NCBI RefSeq assembly: GCF_042651965.1 | Contig: NZ_JBHSDY010000007.1 | Span: forward strand, 1 to 64,000 | Origin: Castellaniella hirudinis | Lineage (GTDB): Bacteria > Pseudomonadota > Gammaproteobacteria > Burkholderiales > Burkholderiaceae_B | Direction of reading: 5' to 3' | Length of the DNA stretch: 64,000 nucleotides | Shown here: positions 50,267 to 58,771 of the stretch, piece by piece | Layout: each line of letters starts with the position of its first letter | How positions within the stretch are numbered: the first letter of the stretch is position 1 | Notes under the pieces: generated by a model | Databases searched by the model: none | What the model was told of the DNA's origin: nothing | What the model saw: the letters and a program-made list of their open reading frames with translations, nothing else | Translations under genes and position numbers: made by a program

Positions 50267-51427
50267 ATGAAGATGGTCAGAGGGACGTTGGGCATGATCG
50301 CGCTGTCGTGGGCGACAGTTGCCGGGGCGCAGGTTCAGGATATGCCGGGAGGCCCGGGGGTCAACCAGCTCAACCTCCACACCGGGGTCACGCCCATCGC
50401 GCGGGAAATCTATTCCCTGCACTGGATGATGTTGATCATCTGTACGTTGATTTTCATCGGCGTATTCGGCGTGATGCTGTATTCCATCATCCGCCACCGC
50501 AAAGACAAAGGCTACAAAGCCGCCAAGTTCGAAGAGCACCTCGGCCTGGAACTCACCTGGACGGTGATCCCCTTTCTGATCATCATCGGCATGGCCATCC
50601 CGGCCACCCGTACCGTGGTCGCCATGAAGGACACCTCCAGCGCCGACCTGACCATCAAGGCCACCGGCTACCAATGGAAGTGGGGGTATGAATACCTCGA
50701 CGGACCGGCGACGGGGGTGCGCTTCCTGTCGAACCTGACCACGCCGCAGGACCAGATCAACGGCAAGGCGCCCATCGGCAACACCTACCTGATGGAAGTC
50801 GACCATCCCATGGTGGTGCCGGTCAACCAAAAAGTCCGTGTCGTGCTGACGGCCGACGACGTGATCCACTCCTGGATGGTGCCCGAACTGGGCGTCAAGC
50901 AGGACGCCGTCCCGGGCTTCCTGCGCGACACCTGGTTCCGCGCGGACAAGCCGGGCACCTACCGCGGCCAGTGCGCCGAACTCTGCGGCAAGAACCACGC
51001 CTACATGCCGATCGTAGTCGAGGTCAAATCCCAGGAAGACTACGCCAAGTGGGTCGAAGAGCAAAAGACGGCCATGGCCGCCGCCGCCGAAGACCCGAAC
51101 AAGACCTGGTCCAAGGACGAACTGATCGCCAAGGGCAAGGAAGTCTTCTCCACCACCTGTGTGGCCTGCCACCAGGCCAACGGCCAGGGCATCCCGGGGA
51201 CTTTCCCGGCCCTGAACGGGGACACCAAATACGTGCTGGCGCCGATGAAAGGCCAGATCGAAACCGTGTTGAACGGACATCCGGGCACCGCAATGGCCGC
51301 CTTCCGCGACCAGCTCAGCGACACCCAGATCGCCGCAGTCATCACGTATACGCGCAACGCCTGGGACAACGCCGGCAAGGGTCCCGACCCTGTCGTCCAG
51401 CCCTCGGACGTCAAGGCCCTGCGCTGA
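50267..51427 (+). CDS. coxB: Cytochrome c oxidase subunit II with fused cytochrome c domain
   Basis: Takes electrons from cytochrome c in the aa3-type oxidase. The 386-residue protein has a signal peptide, two membrane helices (about 50-75 and 90-115), the CuA site CAELCGKNHAYM and a C-terminal c-type domain with CVACHQANGQG and the axial Met near HPGTAMAAF. The fused cytochrome identifies the caa3-like subtype. First gene of the cox operon, 85 bases before coxA. Confidence 0.95.
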   Translation: MKMVRGTLGMIALSWATVAGAQVQDMPGGPGVNQLNLHTGVTPIAREIYSLHWMMLIICTLIFIGVFGVMLYSIIRHRKDKGYKAAKFEEHLGLELTWTVIPFLIIIGMAIPATRTVVAMKDTSSADLTIKATGYQWKWGYEYLDGPATGVRFLSNLTTPQDQINGKAPIGNTYLMEVDHPMVVPVNQKVRVVLTADDVIHSWMVPELGVKQDAVPGFLRDTWFRADKPGTYRGQCAELCGKNHAYMPIVVEVKSQEDYAKWVEEQKTAMAAAAEDPNKTWSKDELIAKGKEVFSTTCVACHQANGQGIPGTFPALNGDTKYVLAPMKGQIETVLNGHPGTAMAAFRDQLSDTQIAAVITYTRNAWDNAGKGPDPVVQPSDVKALR

Positions 51428-51512
51428 ACCGGCCCGCAACCCACACGGCGAAACCACACGAATTTTCCTCGCGCCGCCCGGAAGGCGGCGCGCCCCAGGA
51501 AGGAGGCATTCA

Positions 51513-53126
51513 ATGAGCAGCGTTACGGTCGACCACATTCCGCCCCACAGCGGGCATGACGAACACGCCCACCACCACGCCCCGACGGGCTGGCGGCGCT
51601 GGGTGTTCGCCACGAATCACAAAGACATCGGCACGATGTATTTGATCTTCTCGTTCTGCATGCTGCTGGAGGGCGGTACGCTGGCCCTGCTGCTGCGTAC
51701 GGAACTGTTCGAACCCGGCATCCAGTTCTTCCAGCCCGAACTGTTCAACCAGTTCACCACCATGCACGGGCTGATCATGATTTTCGGCGCGATCATGCCC
51801 GCCTTCGTGGGCTTCGCCAACTGGATGATCCCGCTGCAGATCGGCGCGTCCGACATGGCTTTCGCGCGGATGAACAACTTCAGCTTCTGGCTGCTGCCGG
51901 TGGGCGCGATCCTGCTGACGACCTCGTTCTTCGTGCCGGGCGGGGCCAACGCCTCGGGCTGGACGATGTACGCGCCGCTGTCGCTGCAGATGGGTCCGGG
52001 CATGGACTTCGCGATCTTCGCCGTGCACATCCTGGGCGCCTCGTCCATCATGGGCGCGATCAACATCATCGTCACCATCCTGAACATGCGCGCCCCCGGC
52101 ATGAGCCTGATGAAGATGCCGCTGTTCTGCTGGTCCTGGCTGGTCACGGCCTACCTGCTGCTGGCCGTGATGCCGGTGCTCGCCGCCGCCGTCACGATGC
52201 TGCTCACCGACCGTCACTTCGGCACCCACTTCTTCAACGCCGCCGGCGGCGGCGACCCGGTGCTGTACCAGCACGTGTTCTGGTTCTTCGGCCACCCCGA
52301 GGTCTACATCATGATTCTGCCGGCCTTCGGGATGGTGTCGCAGATCGTGCCGACCTTTGCCCGCAAGCGCCTGTTCGGCTACGCGTCGATGGTGTACGCC
52401 ATCTGCGCCATCGCCATCCTGTCGTTCCTGGTGTGGGCGCACCACATGTTCACCACCGGCATGCCGGTCACCGCCCAGTTGTTCTTCATGTACGGCACGA
52501 TGCTGATTTCCATCCCCACCGGGGTCAAGGTCTTCAACTGGACGGCCACCATGTGGCGCGGCGCCATGACCTTCGAGACCCCGATGCTGTTCGCCATCGG
52601 CTTCATCTTCGTGTTCACCATCGGCGGCTTCACCGGCCTGGTGGTCGCGGTCGCCCCGATCGACATCCAGGTCCAGGATACCTATTACGTGGTGGCGCAC
52701 TTCCACTACGTGCTGGTGGCCGGATCGCTGTTCGCCCTGTTCGGCGCCACCTATTACTGGCTGCCGAAATGGACCGGGACCATGTACGACGAGCGCCTGG
52801 GCAAGTGGCACTTCTGGATGACGATGATCTCGTTCAACATCACCTTCTTCCCGATGCACTTCCTGGGTCTGGCCGGCATGCCGCGCCGCTACGCGGACTA
52901 CTCCGCGCAGTTCACCGACTTCCACCAGATCGCCACGATCGGCGCCTTCTGGTTCGGCCTGTCGCAACTGCTGTTCGCCTACATCGTGATCAAGTCGGCG
53001 CGCGGTCACGGCGCCCCGGCGGCGGCCAACCCCTGGGAAGGCGCCGAAGGTCTGGAGTGGACGGTGCCCTCGCCCGCGCCCTACCATACCTTCGTGACGC
53101 CGCCCCAATACGAGGCCAGCCACTGA
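51513..53126 (+). CDS. coxA: Cytochrome c oxidase subunit I
   Basis: Catalytic subunit with heme a, heme a3 and CuB. The 537-residue protein has twelve membrane helices; conserved ligands appear in MHGLIMIFG (heme a His), FWFFGHPEVYI (CuB His and cross-linked Tyr), and YYVVAHFHYVLVAG (heme a3/a His pair). AGGAGG precedes its ATG. The small assembly-protein gene begins just after its stop. Confidence 0.97.
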   Translation: MSSVTVDHIPPHSGHDEHAHHHAPTGWRRWVFATNHKDIGTMYLIFSFCMLLEGGTLALLLRTELFEPGIQFFQPELFNQFTTMHGLIMIFGAIMPAFVGFANWMIPLQIGASDMAFARMNNFSFWLLPVGAILLTTSFFVPGGANASGWTMYAPLSLQMGPGMDFAIFAVHILGASSIMGAINIIVTILNMRAPGMSLMKMPLFCWSWLVTAYLLLAVMPVLAAAVTMLLTDRHFGTHFFNAAGGGDPVLYQHVFWFFGHPEVYIMILPAFGMVSQIVPTFARKRLFGYASMVYAICAIAILSFLVWAHHMFTTGMPVTAQLFFMYGTMLISIPTGVKVFNWTATMWRGAMTFETPMLFAIGFIFVFTIGGFTGLVVAVAPIDIQVQDTYYVVAHFHYVLVAGSLFALFGATYYWLPKWTGTMYDERLGKWHFWMTMISFNITFFPMHFLGLAGMPRRYADYSAQFTDFHQIATIGAFWFGLSQLLFAYIVIKSARGHGAPAAANPWEGAEGLEWTVPSPAPYHTFVTPPQYEASH

Positions 53127-53127
53127 G

Positions 53128-53253
53128 ATGGATGAGATGACCCCAGAGCAACGCCGCCGCAATCGTCGCACCGGATGGGTCCTGGCCATATTCGCCATCG
53201 CCATCCTGGTGTGGACCTTTGTGCGCGCCAACCTGTGGGGAATCGAATCATGA
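53128..53253 (+). CDS. Cytochrome oxidase small assembly protein
   Basis: A 41-residue single-helix protein: MDEMTPEQRRRNRRTGWVLA, then IFAIAILVWTFVRANLW. Short proteins with this Arg-rich N-terminus and one membrane helix occur after coxA in Bordetella-type cox operons, where they are called cytochrome oxidase small assembly protein. It starts one base after the coxA stop and its stop overlaps the next start (ATGA). In relatives ctaG/cox11 follows; here the DUF2970 gene follows directly. Confidence 0.8.
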   Translation: MDEMTPEQRRRNRRTGWVLAIFAIAILVWTFVRANLWGIES

Positions 53254-53444
53254 CCGAACCACGCAACACCTTCCTGCGCTCGATGCGCACGGTCGCCTGG
53301 GCGTTCCTGGGGCTGCGCAAGCGCTCCGGCCACGAAGAGGACCTGTCACATCTGCGCCCGTCACACATCATCGTGGCGGGCCTGATCAGCGGGGCGGTGT
53401 TCGTATTGCTGCTGATATTGGCCGTGCGCATGGCGACGGCCTAG
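53250..53444 (+). CDS. DUF2970 family membrane protein
   Basis: A 64-residue protein with MTEPRNTFLRSMRTVAWAFL, LRKRSGHEEDLSHLRPSHII and a C-terminal membrane helix VAGLISGAVFVLLLILAVRM. DUF2970 proteins accompany cytochrome oxidase operons of betaproteobacteria; function unknown. Overlaps the small assembly protein gene by four bases and precedes coxC by 25 bases. Confidence 0.9.
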   Translation: MTEPRNTFLRSMRTVAWAFLGLRKRSGHEEDLSHLRPSHIIVAGLISGAVFVLLLILAVRMATA

Positions 53445-53469
53445 AAGACGAATCCAGAGGAGAACAACG

Positions 53470-54345
53470 ATGACGACCGCCCAGATGGCTCACGCCGGCG
53501 AGGCCCCCTACTACTACGTCCCGCCAGATTCGGTCCACCCGATCCGGGCCAGCCTGAGCATGCTGGCGACCCTGGTCGGCGCGGCCCTGTGGGTCAACAG
53601 CTATGCAATCGGCCCCTGGCTCGTCCTGGCCGGCATCCTGTGCCTGTTCGTGGTGCTTTTCGGCTGGTTCGGCGACGCCATCCACGAGTCCGAAACCGGC
53701 ATGAACAGCCAGCGCATCGATCACTCCTACCGCTGGAGCATGGCCTGGTTCATTTTCTCCGAGGTCATGTTCTTCTCGGCCTTCTTCGGCGCGCTGTGGT
53801 ACACCCGCGAAGTCTCCACGCCGTGGCTGAGCACCCTGGACTCCCAGACCCTGCTGTGGCCGGGCTTCAGCGGCACCTGGCCTAACCAGGGCCCGGCGGG
53901 CACCGTCGCCCCCTTCCAGACCGTGGGGCCGTTCTGGCTGCCCACCATCAACACCGCGCTGCTGCTGTCCTCCGGCGTCACCCTGACCATCGCCCACCAC
54001 GCCCTGCGCGCGGCGCACCGGTCCAAGGCGATCTTCTGGCTGGGCCTGACGGTGGTGCTGGGCTTCACCTTCGTGGCCTGCCAGGCGTATGAATACCACC
54101 ACGCCTACACCGAGCTGAACCTGCGTTTCTCCTCGGGCGCCTACGGCGCGCTGTTCTACATGCTGACGGGCTTCCACGGCTTCCACGTGATCCTGGGCGC
54201 CACCATGCTGACCGTGATCTGGTTCCGCCTGGTGCGAGGCCACTTCACGGCCGAACATCACTTCGGCTTCGAGGGCGCCGCCTGGTACTGGCACTTCGTG
54301 GACGTGGTCTGGCTGGGCTTGTACATCTTCGTGTACTGGCTGTAA
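53470..54345 (+). CDS. coxC: Cytochrome c oxidase subunit III
   Basis: Structural subunit with seven membrane helices, 291 residues. SLSMLATLVGAALWVNSYAIG opens the membrane part; MAWFIFSEVMFFSAFFGALW, FHGFHVILGATML and the terminal WYWHFVDVVWLGLYIFVYWL are family hallmarks. AGGAGA precedes the ATG. It ends the first cox transcript, with a terminator 55 bases further on. Confidence 0.96.
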   Translation: MTTAQMAHAGEAPYYYVPPDSVHPIRASLSMLATLVGAALWVNSYAIGPWLVLAGILCLFVVLFGWFGDAIHESETGMNSQRIDHSYRWSMAWFIFSEVMFFSAFFGALWYTREVSTPWLSTLDSQTLLWPGFSGTWPNQGPAGTVAPFQTVGPFWLPTINTALLLSSGVTLTIAHHALRAAHRSKAIFWLGLTVVLGFTFVACQAYEYHHAYTELNLRFSSGAYGALFYMLTGFHGFHVILGATMLTVIWFRLVRGHFTAEHHFGFEGAAWYWHFVDVVWLGLYIFVYWL

Positions 54346-54400
54346 AAATCTGTTCTGGCGGGCTGCGATACCTTACGGCGCGCGGCCTGGATTTCTCAGG

Positions 54401-54441
54401 CACGGCAATGGTCTGAACAGACTGTTGCCGTGTTTGGTTTT
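54401..54441 (+). terminator. Terminator after coxC
   Basis: CACGGCAA/TTGCCGTG (54401-54408 and 54425-54432) with an inner GTCT/AGAC stem form a hairpin, followed by TTTGGTTTT. It lies 55 bases after the coxC stop and reaches the 3' end of the convergent DUF2909 gene. Confidence 0.75.
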
Positions 54442-54655
54442 ACTTTCCGGTCCCGACCTGCAAGCCCGTCGCATCGATCCACCCCAGCGCATGCGCCAGC
54501 AGCAGGAACAGGAACAACAGGATCGACAAGCCCACCCGCCACGTCAGGGCCCAGGCCATCCGGTCTGTGCGGCCCCGGTCCTGCATGAGATACTTCATGG
54601 CTGAACCCAGGCTGACCAGCACCCCCAGGAACAGCACGACAATCAGAATTTTCAT
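54440..54655 (-). CDS. DUF2909 twin-transmembrane protein
   Basis: A 71-residue protein with two membrane helices: MKILIVVLFLGVLVSLGSAM and, after RGRTDRMAWALTWRVG, LSILLFLFLLLAHALGW. This is the twin-transmembrane protein common in beta- and gammaproteobacterial cox clusters. It lies on the opposite strand between coxC and surf1. The start ATG 54655 is chosen because the hydrophobic helix starts there; a longer frame to 54712 would overlap the surf1 start. Confidence 0.88.
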   Translation of the reverse strand: MKILIVVLFLGVLVSLGSAMKYLMQDRGRTDRMAWALTWRVGLSILLFLFLLLAHALGWIDATGLQVGTGK

Positions 54656-54690
54656 GAACACTCCCCGCAACACCAGGATGTAAGCATCGT

Positions 54691-55470
54691 ATGACCTCGC
54701 CGCAACCCGCAACCCGCACCAAGGCCGTCCTGGCCCTGATCCTGCTGGCGCTGGCGGGTGCGGCCTGCATCAGCGCCGGGCTCTGGCAGTTGCGCCGCGC
54801 CCACGAACGCGAAGGGCTTCTGGCCGCCATCGAAGCGGGCCGGCAGGCGCCGCCCCAGGTGCTTGATGCGCAACACCGCGACGGCCCCGACTGGCACCCG
54901 GCCAGCGCCCGAGGGCACTGGCTGAATCCGCTTACTGTACTCCTGGACAATCGCAACCTCAAAGGTCAGCCCGGCCTGTGGGTGGCGACGCCGCTGGAAC
55001 TGCAAGACGCCCCCGGAACCGCCGTGCTGGTGCTGCGCGGCTGGGTCGCCCGGCCGATGCCGTCCGCCGCGCTGCCGGACCTGAATGCCGCCGCCGGCAC
55101 CGTCCAGGTCCAGGGCACGCTGCTGCATCGGGTCCCCCGCCTGTTCGACCTGGGCAGCCTCAGCGGCCGATCCGGCAATCCCCTGCCGCACCCTTTTCCC
55201 GCCGCCGACGGCAAACCGCCCGCCGTGCAAAACCTGCCGCTGGACACACTGGCCGCCGCCACCGGCCTGAACCTGCTGCCGGTCGTGCTGCAACAAGCGC
55301 CCACGCACGACGCGGATCTGATCCAGGACTGGCCCGGCCCCTCGACGGACGCCGACCAGAACTACAACTACGCCCTGCAATGGTTCAGCTTCGCCGCAAT
55401 CGCACTGATCGCGGCCGGCTTCACGGTCTGGCGCATGCTGCGCCGCCCCTCACCTTCCGAACACGCATGA
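54691..55470 (+). CDS. SURF1-family cytochrome oxidase assembly protein
   Basis: Helps insert heme a into subunit I. The 259-residue protein has two membrane helices, one N-terminal (VLALILLALAGAACISAGLWQL) and one C-terminal (WFSFAAIALIAAGFTVWRML), around a periplasmic domain with the SURF1 stretch ARGHWLNPLTVLLDNRNLKGQPGLWV. Overlaps the next gene by four bases, starting the assembly-gene transcript surf1 to sco. Confidence 0.92.
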   Translation: MTSPQPATRTKAVLALILLALAGAACISAGLWQLRRAHEREGLLAAIEAGRQAPPQVLDAQHRDGPDWHPASARGHWLNPLTVLLDNRNLKGQPGLWVATPLELQDAPGTAVLVLRGWVARPMPSAALPDLNAAAGTVQVQGTLLHRVPRLFDLGSLSGRSGNPLPHPFPAADGKPPAVQNLPLDTLAAATGLNLLPVVLQQAPTHDADLIQDWPGPSTDADQNYNYALQWFSFAAIALIAAGFTVWRMLRRPSPSEHA

Positions 55471-56084
55471 CCACTGCCTCCCCCCCTGCCCGCGCCCGTT
55501 CCGTCCGCCCCCTCATTGCCGTCCTGCTGGTCTGCCTGGCGCCGGTGGTGTTCGCCCTGCTGGCCTACTACATGCCGTCGCTGGGCCTGCGCCCGGATTC
55601 GCGCACCCGCTACGGCCAACTGATCGAGCCGCAGCGCCCCATCCCTAACGATCTGGCGTTGCGGGACGCGCAGGGCCAGCCCTACGACCTGAACCAGCTC
55701 AAGGGCCAGTGGCTGCTGATCAGCACGGGCCCCGGCGCCTGCCCGGAATCCTGCGTGCGCGGGCTGTTCGTGCTGCGTAATTCCCACGCCAGCCAGGGCA
55801 AAGAAGTCGATCGCCTGGAACGCGTCTGGTTCATCACCGACGACGCGCCCGCCGCCGCTGTCGTCGGCGATGCCTACGTCGGCACGCACGTCCTGCGCGC
55901 CGACCCCGCCAAGCTGGCGGCCTGGCTGGCGCCGGGCGCCGCCGACCCCGCCGCCGAACTGGCGCAGGGCTTGTGGATCGTCGACCCCCTGGGCCACCTG
56001 ATGATGCGCTTCCCCGACGCGCAACAACCCGAAGCCGTGCGCGACGATCTCCGCACGCTGCTGAAGAACTCACGGATCGGTTGA
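55467..56084 (+). CDS. Thioredoxin-like membrane protein of the cox cluster (Sco-related)
   Basis: A 205-residue protein with an N-terminal membrane helix (PLIAVLLVCLAPVVFALLAY) and a thioredoxin-like periplasmic domain carrying the pair ACPESC in STGPGACPESCVRGL. It resembles Sco copper chaperones but lacks a clear DHS/NHS-type third ligand; a histidine in DPLGHLMMRF may serve. Overlaps surf1 by four bases and ctaA by one, so it is part of oxidase assembly by context. Confidence 0.78.
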   Translation: MTTASPPARARSVRPLIAVLLVCLAPVVFALLAYYMPSLGLRPDSRTRYGQLIEPQRPIPNDLALRDAQGQPYDLNQLKGQWLLISTGPGACPESCVRGLFVLRNSHASQGKEVDRLERVWFITDDAPAAAVVGDAYVGTHVLRADPAKLAAWLAPGAADPAAELAQGLWIVDPLGHLMMRFPDAQQPEAVRDDLRTLLKNSRIG

Positions 56085-57121
56085 TGGACCGCCTGCTCAC
56101 GCGCTATCGCAGGCTGGTGTTCCTGGCCTGGTTCCTGACGCTGGACCTGATCATGTTCGGCGCCTTCGTGCGCCTGACCGATTCCGGCCTGGGCTGCCCC
56201 GACTGGCCGGGCTGCTACGGCCATCTCAGCCCCCTGGGCGCCGGGGACCACATCCGCGCCGCCCTGGAGGCCATGCCCTACGGCCCGGTCAGCGCCTTCA
56301 AGGCCTGGATCGAGATGATCCACCGCTACGCCGGCGCCATCCTGGGCCTGATGATCATCGGCATCGCCGTGTACGCCTGGCGCCTGCGCCGCCTGCCGGA
56401 TCGCAGCCCCGTACTGGCCGGCTGCGTGCTGATCATGGTCTGCATCCAGGGCGCGTTCGGCGCCTGGACCGTCACCCACCGGCTGATGCCGCTGGTGGTC
56501 ACGACGCACCTGGTGCTGGGCATGAGCCTGCTGGCCCTGATGACCTGGCTGGCCGCGCGGGAAAAACACCACGCCCCCGTGCCCGCCGATCCGGGCGCCG
56601 GGCGCGCCTGGATGATCCTGGGGCTGGCCGTGCTGTTCCTGCAGGTGGCGCTGGGCGGCTGGGTCAGCACCAACTACGCGGCCCTGGCCTGCATGGATTT
56701 CCCCACCTGTCACGGCGCCTGGGTGCCGCCCATGGATTTCCGCGAGGGCTACGCCCTGCTGCGCGGCCTGGGCCAGCTCTCGTCCGGCGAGCTCATTTCC
56801 CAGGACGCGCTCACCGCCATCCACTGGACGCACCGCAACTTCGCCTTCCTGGTCATCGCCCTGCTGGGCGTGCTGGCCTGGCGCTGGCGCCGCACCCCGG
56901 GCCTGGCCGGCCCGGCGCGCCTGCTGCTGGCCCTGCTGGCCCTGCAATTGCTGACGGGGCTGACCACGATCTTTTTCCAATGGCCGCTGCTGATCGCCGT
57001 GATGCACAACGGCGGCGCCGCCGGCCTGGTCCTGGTGGGCGTCACGCTGCTGTGGCGCCTGTCCCGGGCCGGAAAAATCGACGCCCAGGCAGGGAAACCC
57101 ATTAGACGGAGCGCACCCTGA
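56084..57121 (+). CDS. ctaA: Heme A synthase (Cox15/CtaA)
   Basis: Oxidises heme O to heme A. The 345-residue protein has eight membrane helices in two four-helix halves. LDLIMFGAFVRLTDSGLGCPDWPGCYG, EMIHRYAGAILGLM, HLVLGMSLLALM and AIHWTHRNFAFLV contain the conserved heme-ligand histidines and the cysteine pair loop. Its ATG overlaps the preceding stop by one base. ctaB follows by 28 bases. Confidence 0.95.
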   Translation: MDRLLTRYRRLVFLAWFLTLDLIMFGAFVRLTDSGLGCPDWPGCYGHLSPLGAGDHIRAALEAMPYGPVSAFKAWIEMIHRYAGAILGLMIIGIAVYAWRLRRLPDRSPVLAGCVLIMVCIQGAFGAWTVTHRLMPLVVTTHLVLGMSLLALMTWLAAREKHHAPVPADPGAGRAWMILGLAVLFLQVALGGWVSTNYAALACMDFPTCHGAWVPPMDFREGYALLRGLGQLSSGELISQDALTAIHWTHRNFAFLVIALLGVLAWRWRRTPGLAGPARLLLALLALQLLTGLTTIFFQWPLLIAVMHNGGAAGLVLVGVTLLWRLSRAGKIDAQAGKPIRRSAP

Positions 57122-57149
57122 CGCCCCCGGAAGCGCCTAGAATCCTACT

Positions 57150-58061
57150 ATGACCACCGCCACTGCCGCCCCCCGCCGCACCCCCTCCCTGCTGCGCCAG
57201 TACCTGACACTGACCAAGCCGCGCGTCACCCAACTGGCGGTGTTCTGCGCGGTGATCGGCATGTTCCTGGCGACCCCCGGCCTGCCCGACCCCTGGCTGG
57301 CCGTGAACGCCACGGCGGGCATCTGGCTGCTGTCGGCGGCCGCCTTTTCCATCAACTGCCTGGTCGAACGCGAAACCGACGCACGCATGCTGCGCACGGC
57401 GCGGCGCGGCACGGCCTCCGGCCAGATCGGCAGCCACCAGGTCCTGATGATGGCGGGCGTCCTGGGCGGCGCCGGCATGTGGATCCTGTACACCCAGGTC
57501 AACGCGCTGACCATGTGGCTGACCTTCGCCAGCTTCGTCGGCTATGCCCTGATCTACACCGCCATCCTGAAGCCTCTCACGCCGCAGAACATCGTCATCG
57601 GCGGCCTGTCGGGCGCGATGCCGCCGGCCCTGGGCTGGGCCGCCATGGCCGATGCCGTCCCGGCCGAGGCCTGGCTGCTGGTGCTGATCATCTTCATCTG
57701 GACGCCGCCCCACTTCTGGGCGCTGGCCCTGTACCGCCATCACGACTACGAAAAGTCCGGCCTGCCCATGCTGCCGGTGACGCACGGCCAGAATTTCACC
57801 CAGCTGCACATCCTGCTCTACAGCATCGCCCTGTTCGCGGCGTCCGTGATGCCCTACGTCGTGCGCATGAGCGGCCCCGCCTACCTGGCCGCCGCCTGCC
57901 TGCTCAGCGGCCGCTTCGTCTGGCAAGCCTTTGCGCTATATCGAAACTACTCGGACGCCAAGGCGCGTAAACTGTTCCATTATTCGATCCTGTATCTGTC
58001 GCTGCTGTTCGCCGCGCTGCTGCTGGATCACTGGGTCGGCCTGACCCTGGGGAATTTCTAG
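57150..58061 (+). CDS. ctaB: Protoheme IX farnesyltransferase (heme O synthase)
   Basis: Converts heme B to heme O, the precursor of heme A. The 303-residue UbiA-family protein has about nine helices and the prenyl-diphosphate motifs NCLVERETDARMLRTARR (first Asp-rich) and RHHDYEKSGLPMLPVTHG (second). YLTLTKPRVTQLAVFCAVIGM opens the protein. Part of the assembly transcript. Confidence 0.95.
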   Translation: MTTATAAPRRTPSLLRQYLTLTKPRVTQLAVFCAVIGMFLATPGLPDPWLAVNATAGIWLLSAAAFSINCLVERETDARMLRTARRGTASGQIGSHQVLMMAGVLGGAGMWILYTQVNALTMWLTFASFVGYALIYTAILKPLTPQNIVIGGLSGAMPPALGWAAMADAVPAEAWLLVLIIFIWTPPHFWALALYRHHDYEKSGLPMLPVTHGQNFTQLHILLYSIALFAASVMPYVVRMSGPAYLAAACLLSGRFVWQAFALYRNYSDAKARKLFHYSILYLSLLFAALLLDHWVGLTLGNF

Positions 58062-58152
58062 ACGGATTTTCACCCGGCCCGGCCCAGCGGATACCCGACC
58101 GGAACGCGCCACGGCGCCGTCCCGGCCGATTCACCGATCTGGATGATGGACC

Positions 58153-58761
58153 ATGCCGTTTTCAATCCCGCGCCGCAGGCTGCTGGCCGGTGCGCTTGCC
58201 ACCCTGCCCCTCGCCCTGGCCCTGCCGGGCTGCTCCCCGAAAGCCGAACCCCTGGCCTTCGAAGGTAACGACATCAGCGGGACCCACCTGGGACGCGACC
58301 TGGACATGGTCGACACCACCGGCCGGCAGCGCACGCTGGCGGACTATCGGGGCAAGGTGCTGATGGTGTTCTTCGGCTACACCCAATGCCCGGACGTCTG
58401 CCCCACCGCCATGGCGCAGGCGTCCCAGGTCATGGAGCTGCTGGGCGACAAGGCCCGGGACGTGCGTGTCCTGATGGTGTCGGTGGACCCTGCACGCGAC
58501 ACGCCCGACGTCCTGGCCGCCTATGTGCAGGCCTTCGACCCGTCTTTCATCGGCCTGACGGGCACGCCGGAACAACTGGACAAGACCGCACGCTCCTTCA
58601 AGGCTTTCTACGCCAAGGAAGCCGGCCCGTCGCCCGATCACTACGCCATGAACCACTCGTCGGCCTTCTATCTGCTGGACCGCGAGGGCGAGGCCCGCGC
58701 CCTGCTCGGGCCGTCGCTGACGCCCGAGGACATGGCGCACGACATCAAGCTGCTGCTGTAG
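58153..58761 (+). CDS. sco: SCO1/SenC-family copper chaperone for cytochrome oxidase
   Basis: Delivers copper to the CuA site. The 202-residue protein has a signal peptide with lipobox LPGC (C27), so it is probably a lipoprotein; a Tat-like PRRRLL also occurs. Metal/redox residues are C79 and C83 in CPDVCPTAM and H168 in MNHSSAFYLLD. The last gene of the cox assembly cluster, convergent with the antiporter. Confidence 0.94.
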   Translation: MPFSIPRRRLLAGALATLPLALALPGCSPKAEPLAFEGNDISGTHLGRDLDMVDTTGRQRTLADYRGKVLMVFFGYTQCPDVCPTAMAQASQVMELLGDKARDVRVLMVSVDPARDTPDVLAAYVQAFDPSFIGLTGTPEQLDKTARSFKAFYAKEAGPSPDHYAMNHSSAFYLLDREGEARALLGPSLTPEDMAHDIKLLL

Positions 58762-58771
58762 GCCGGGCGGC

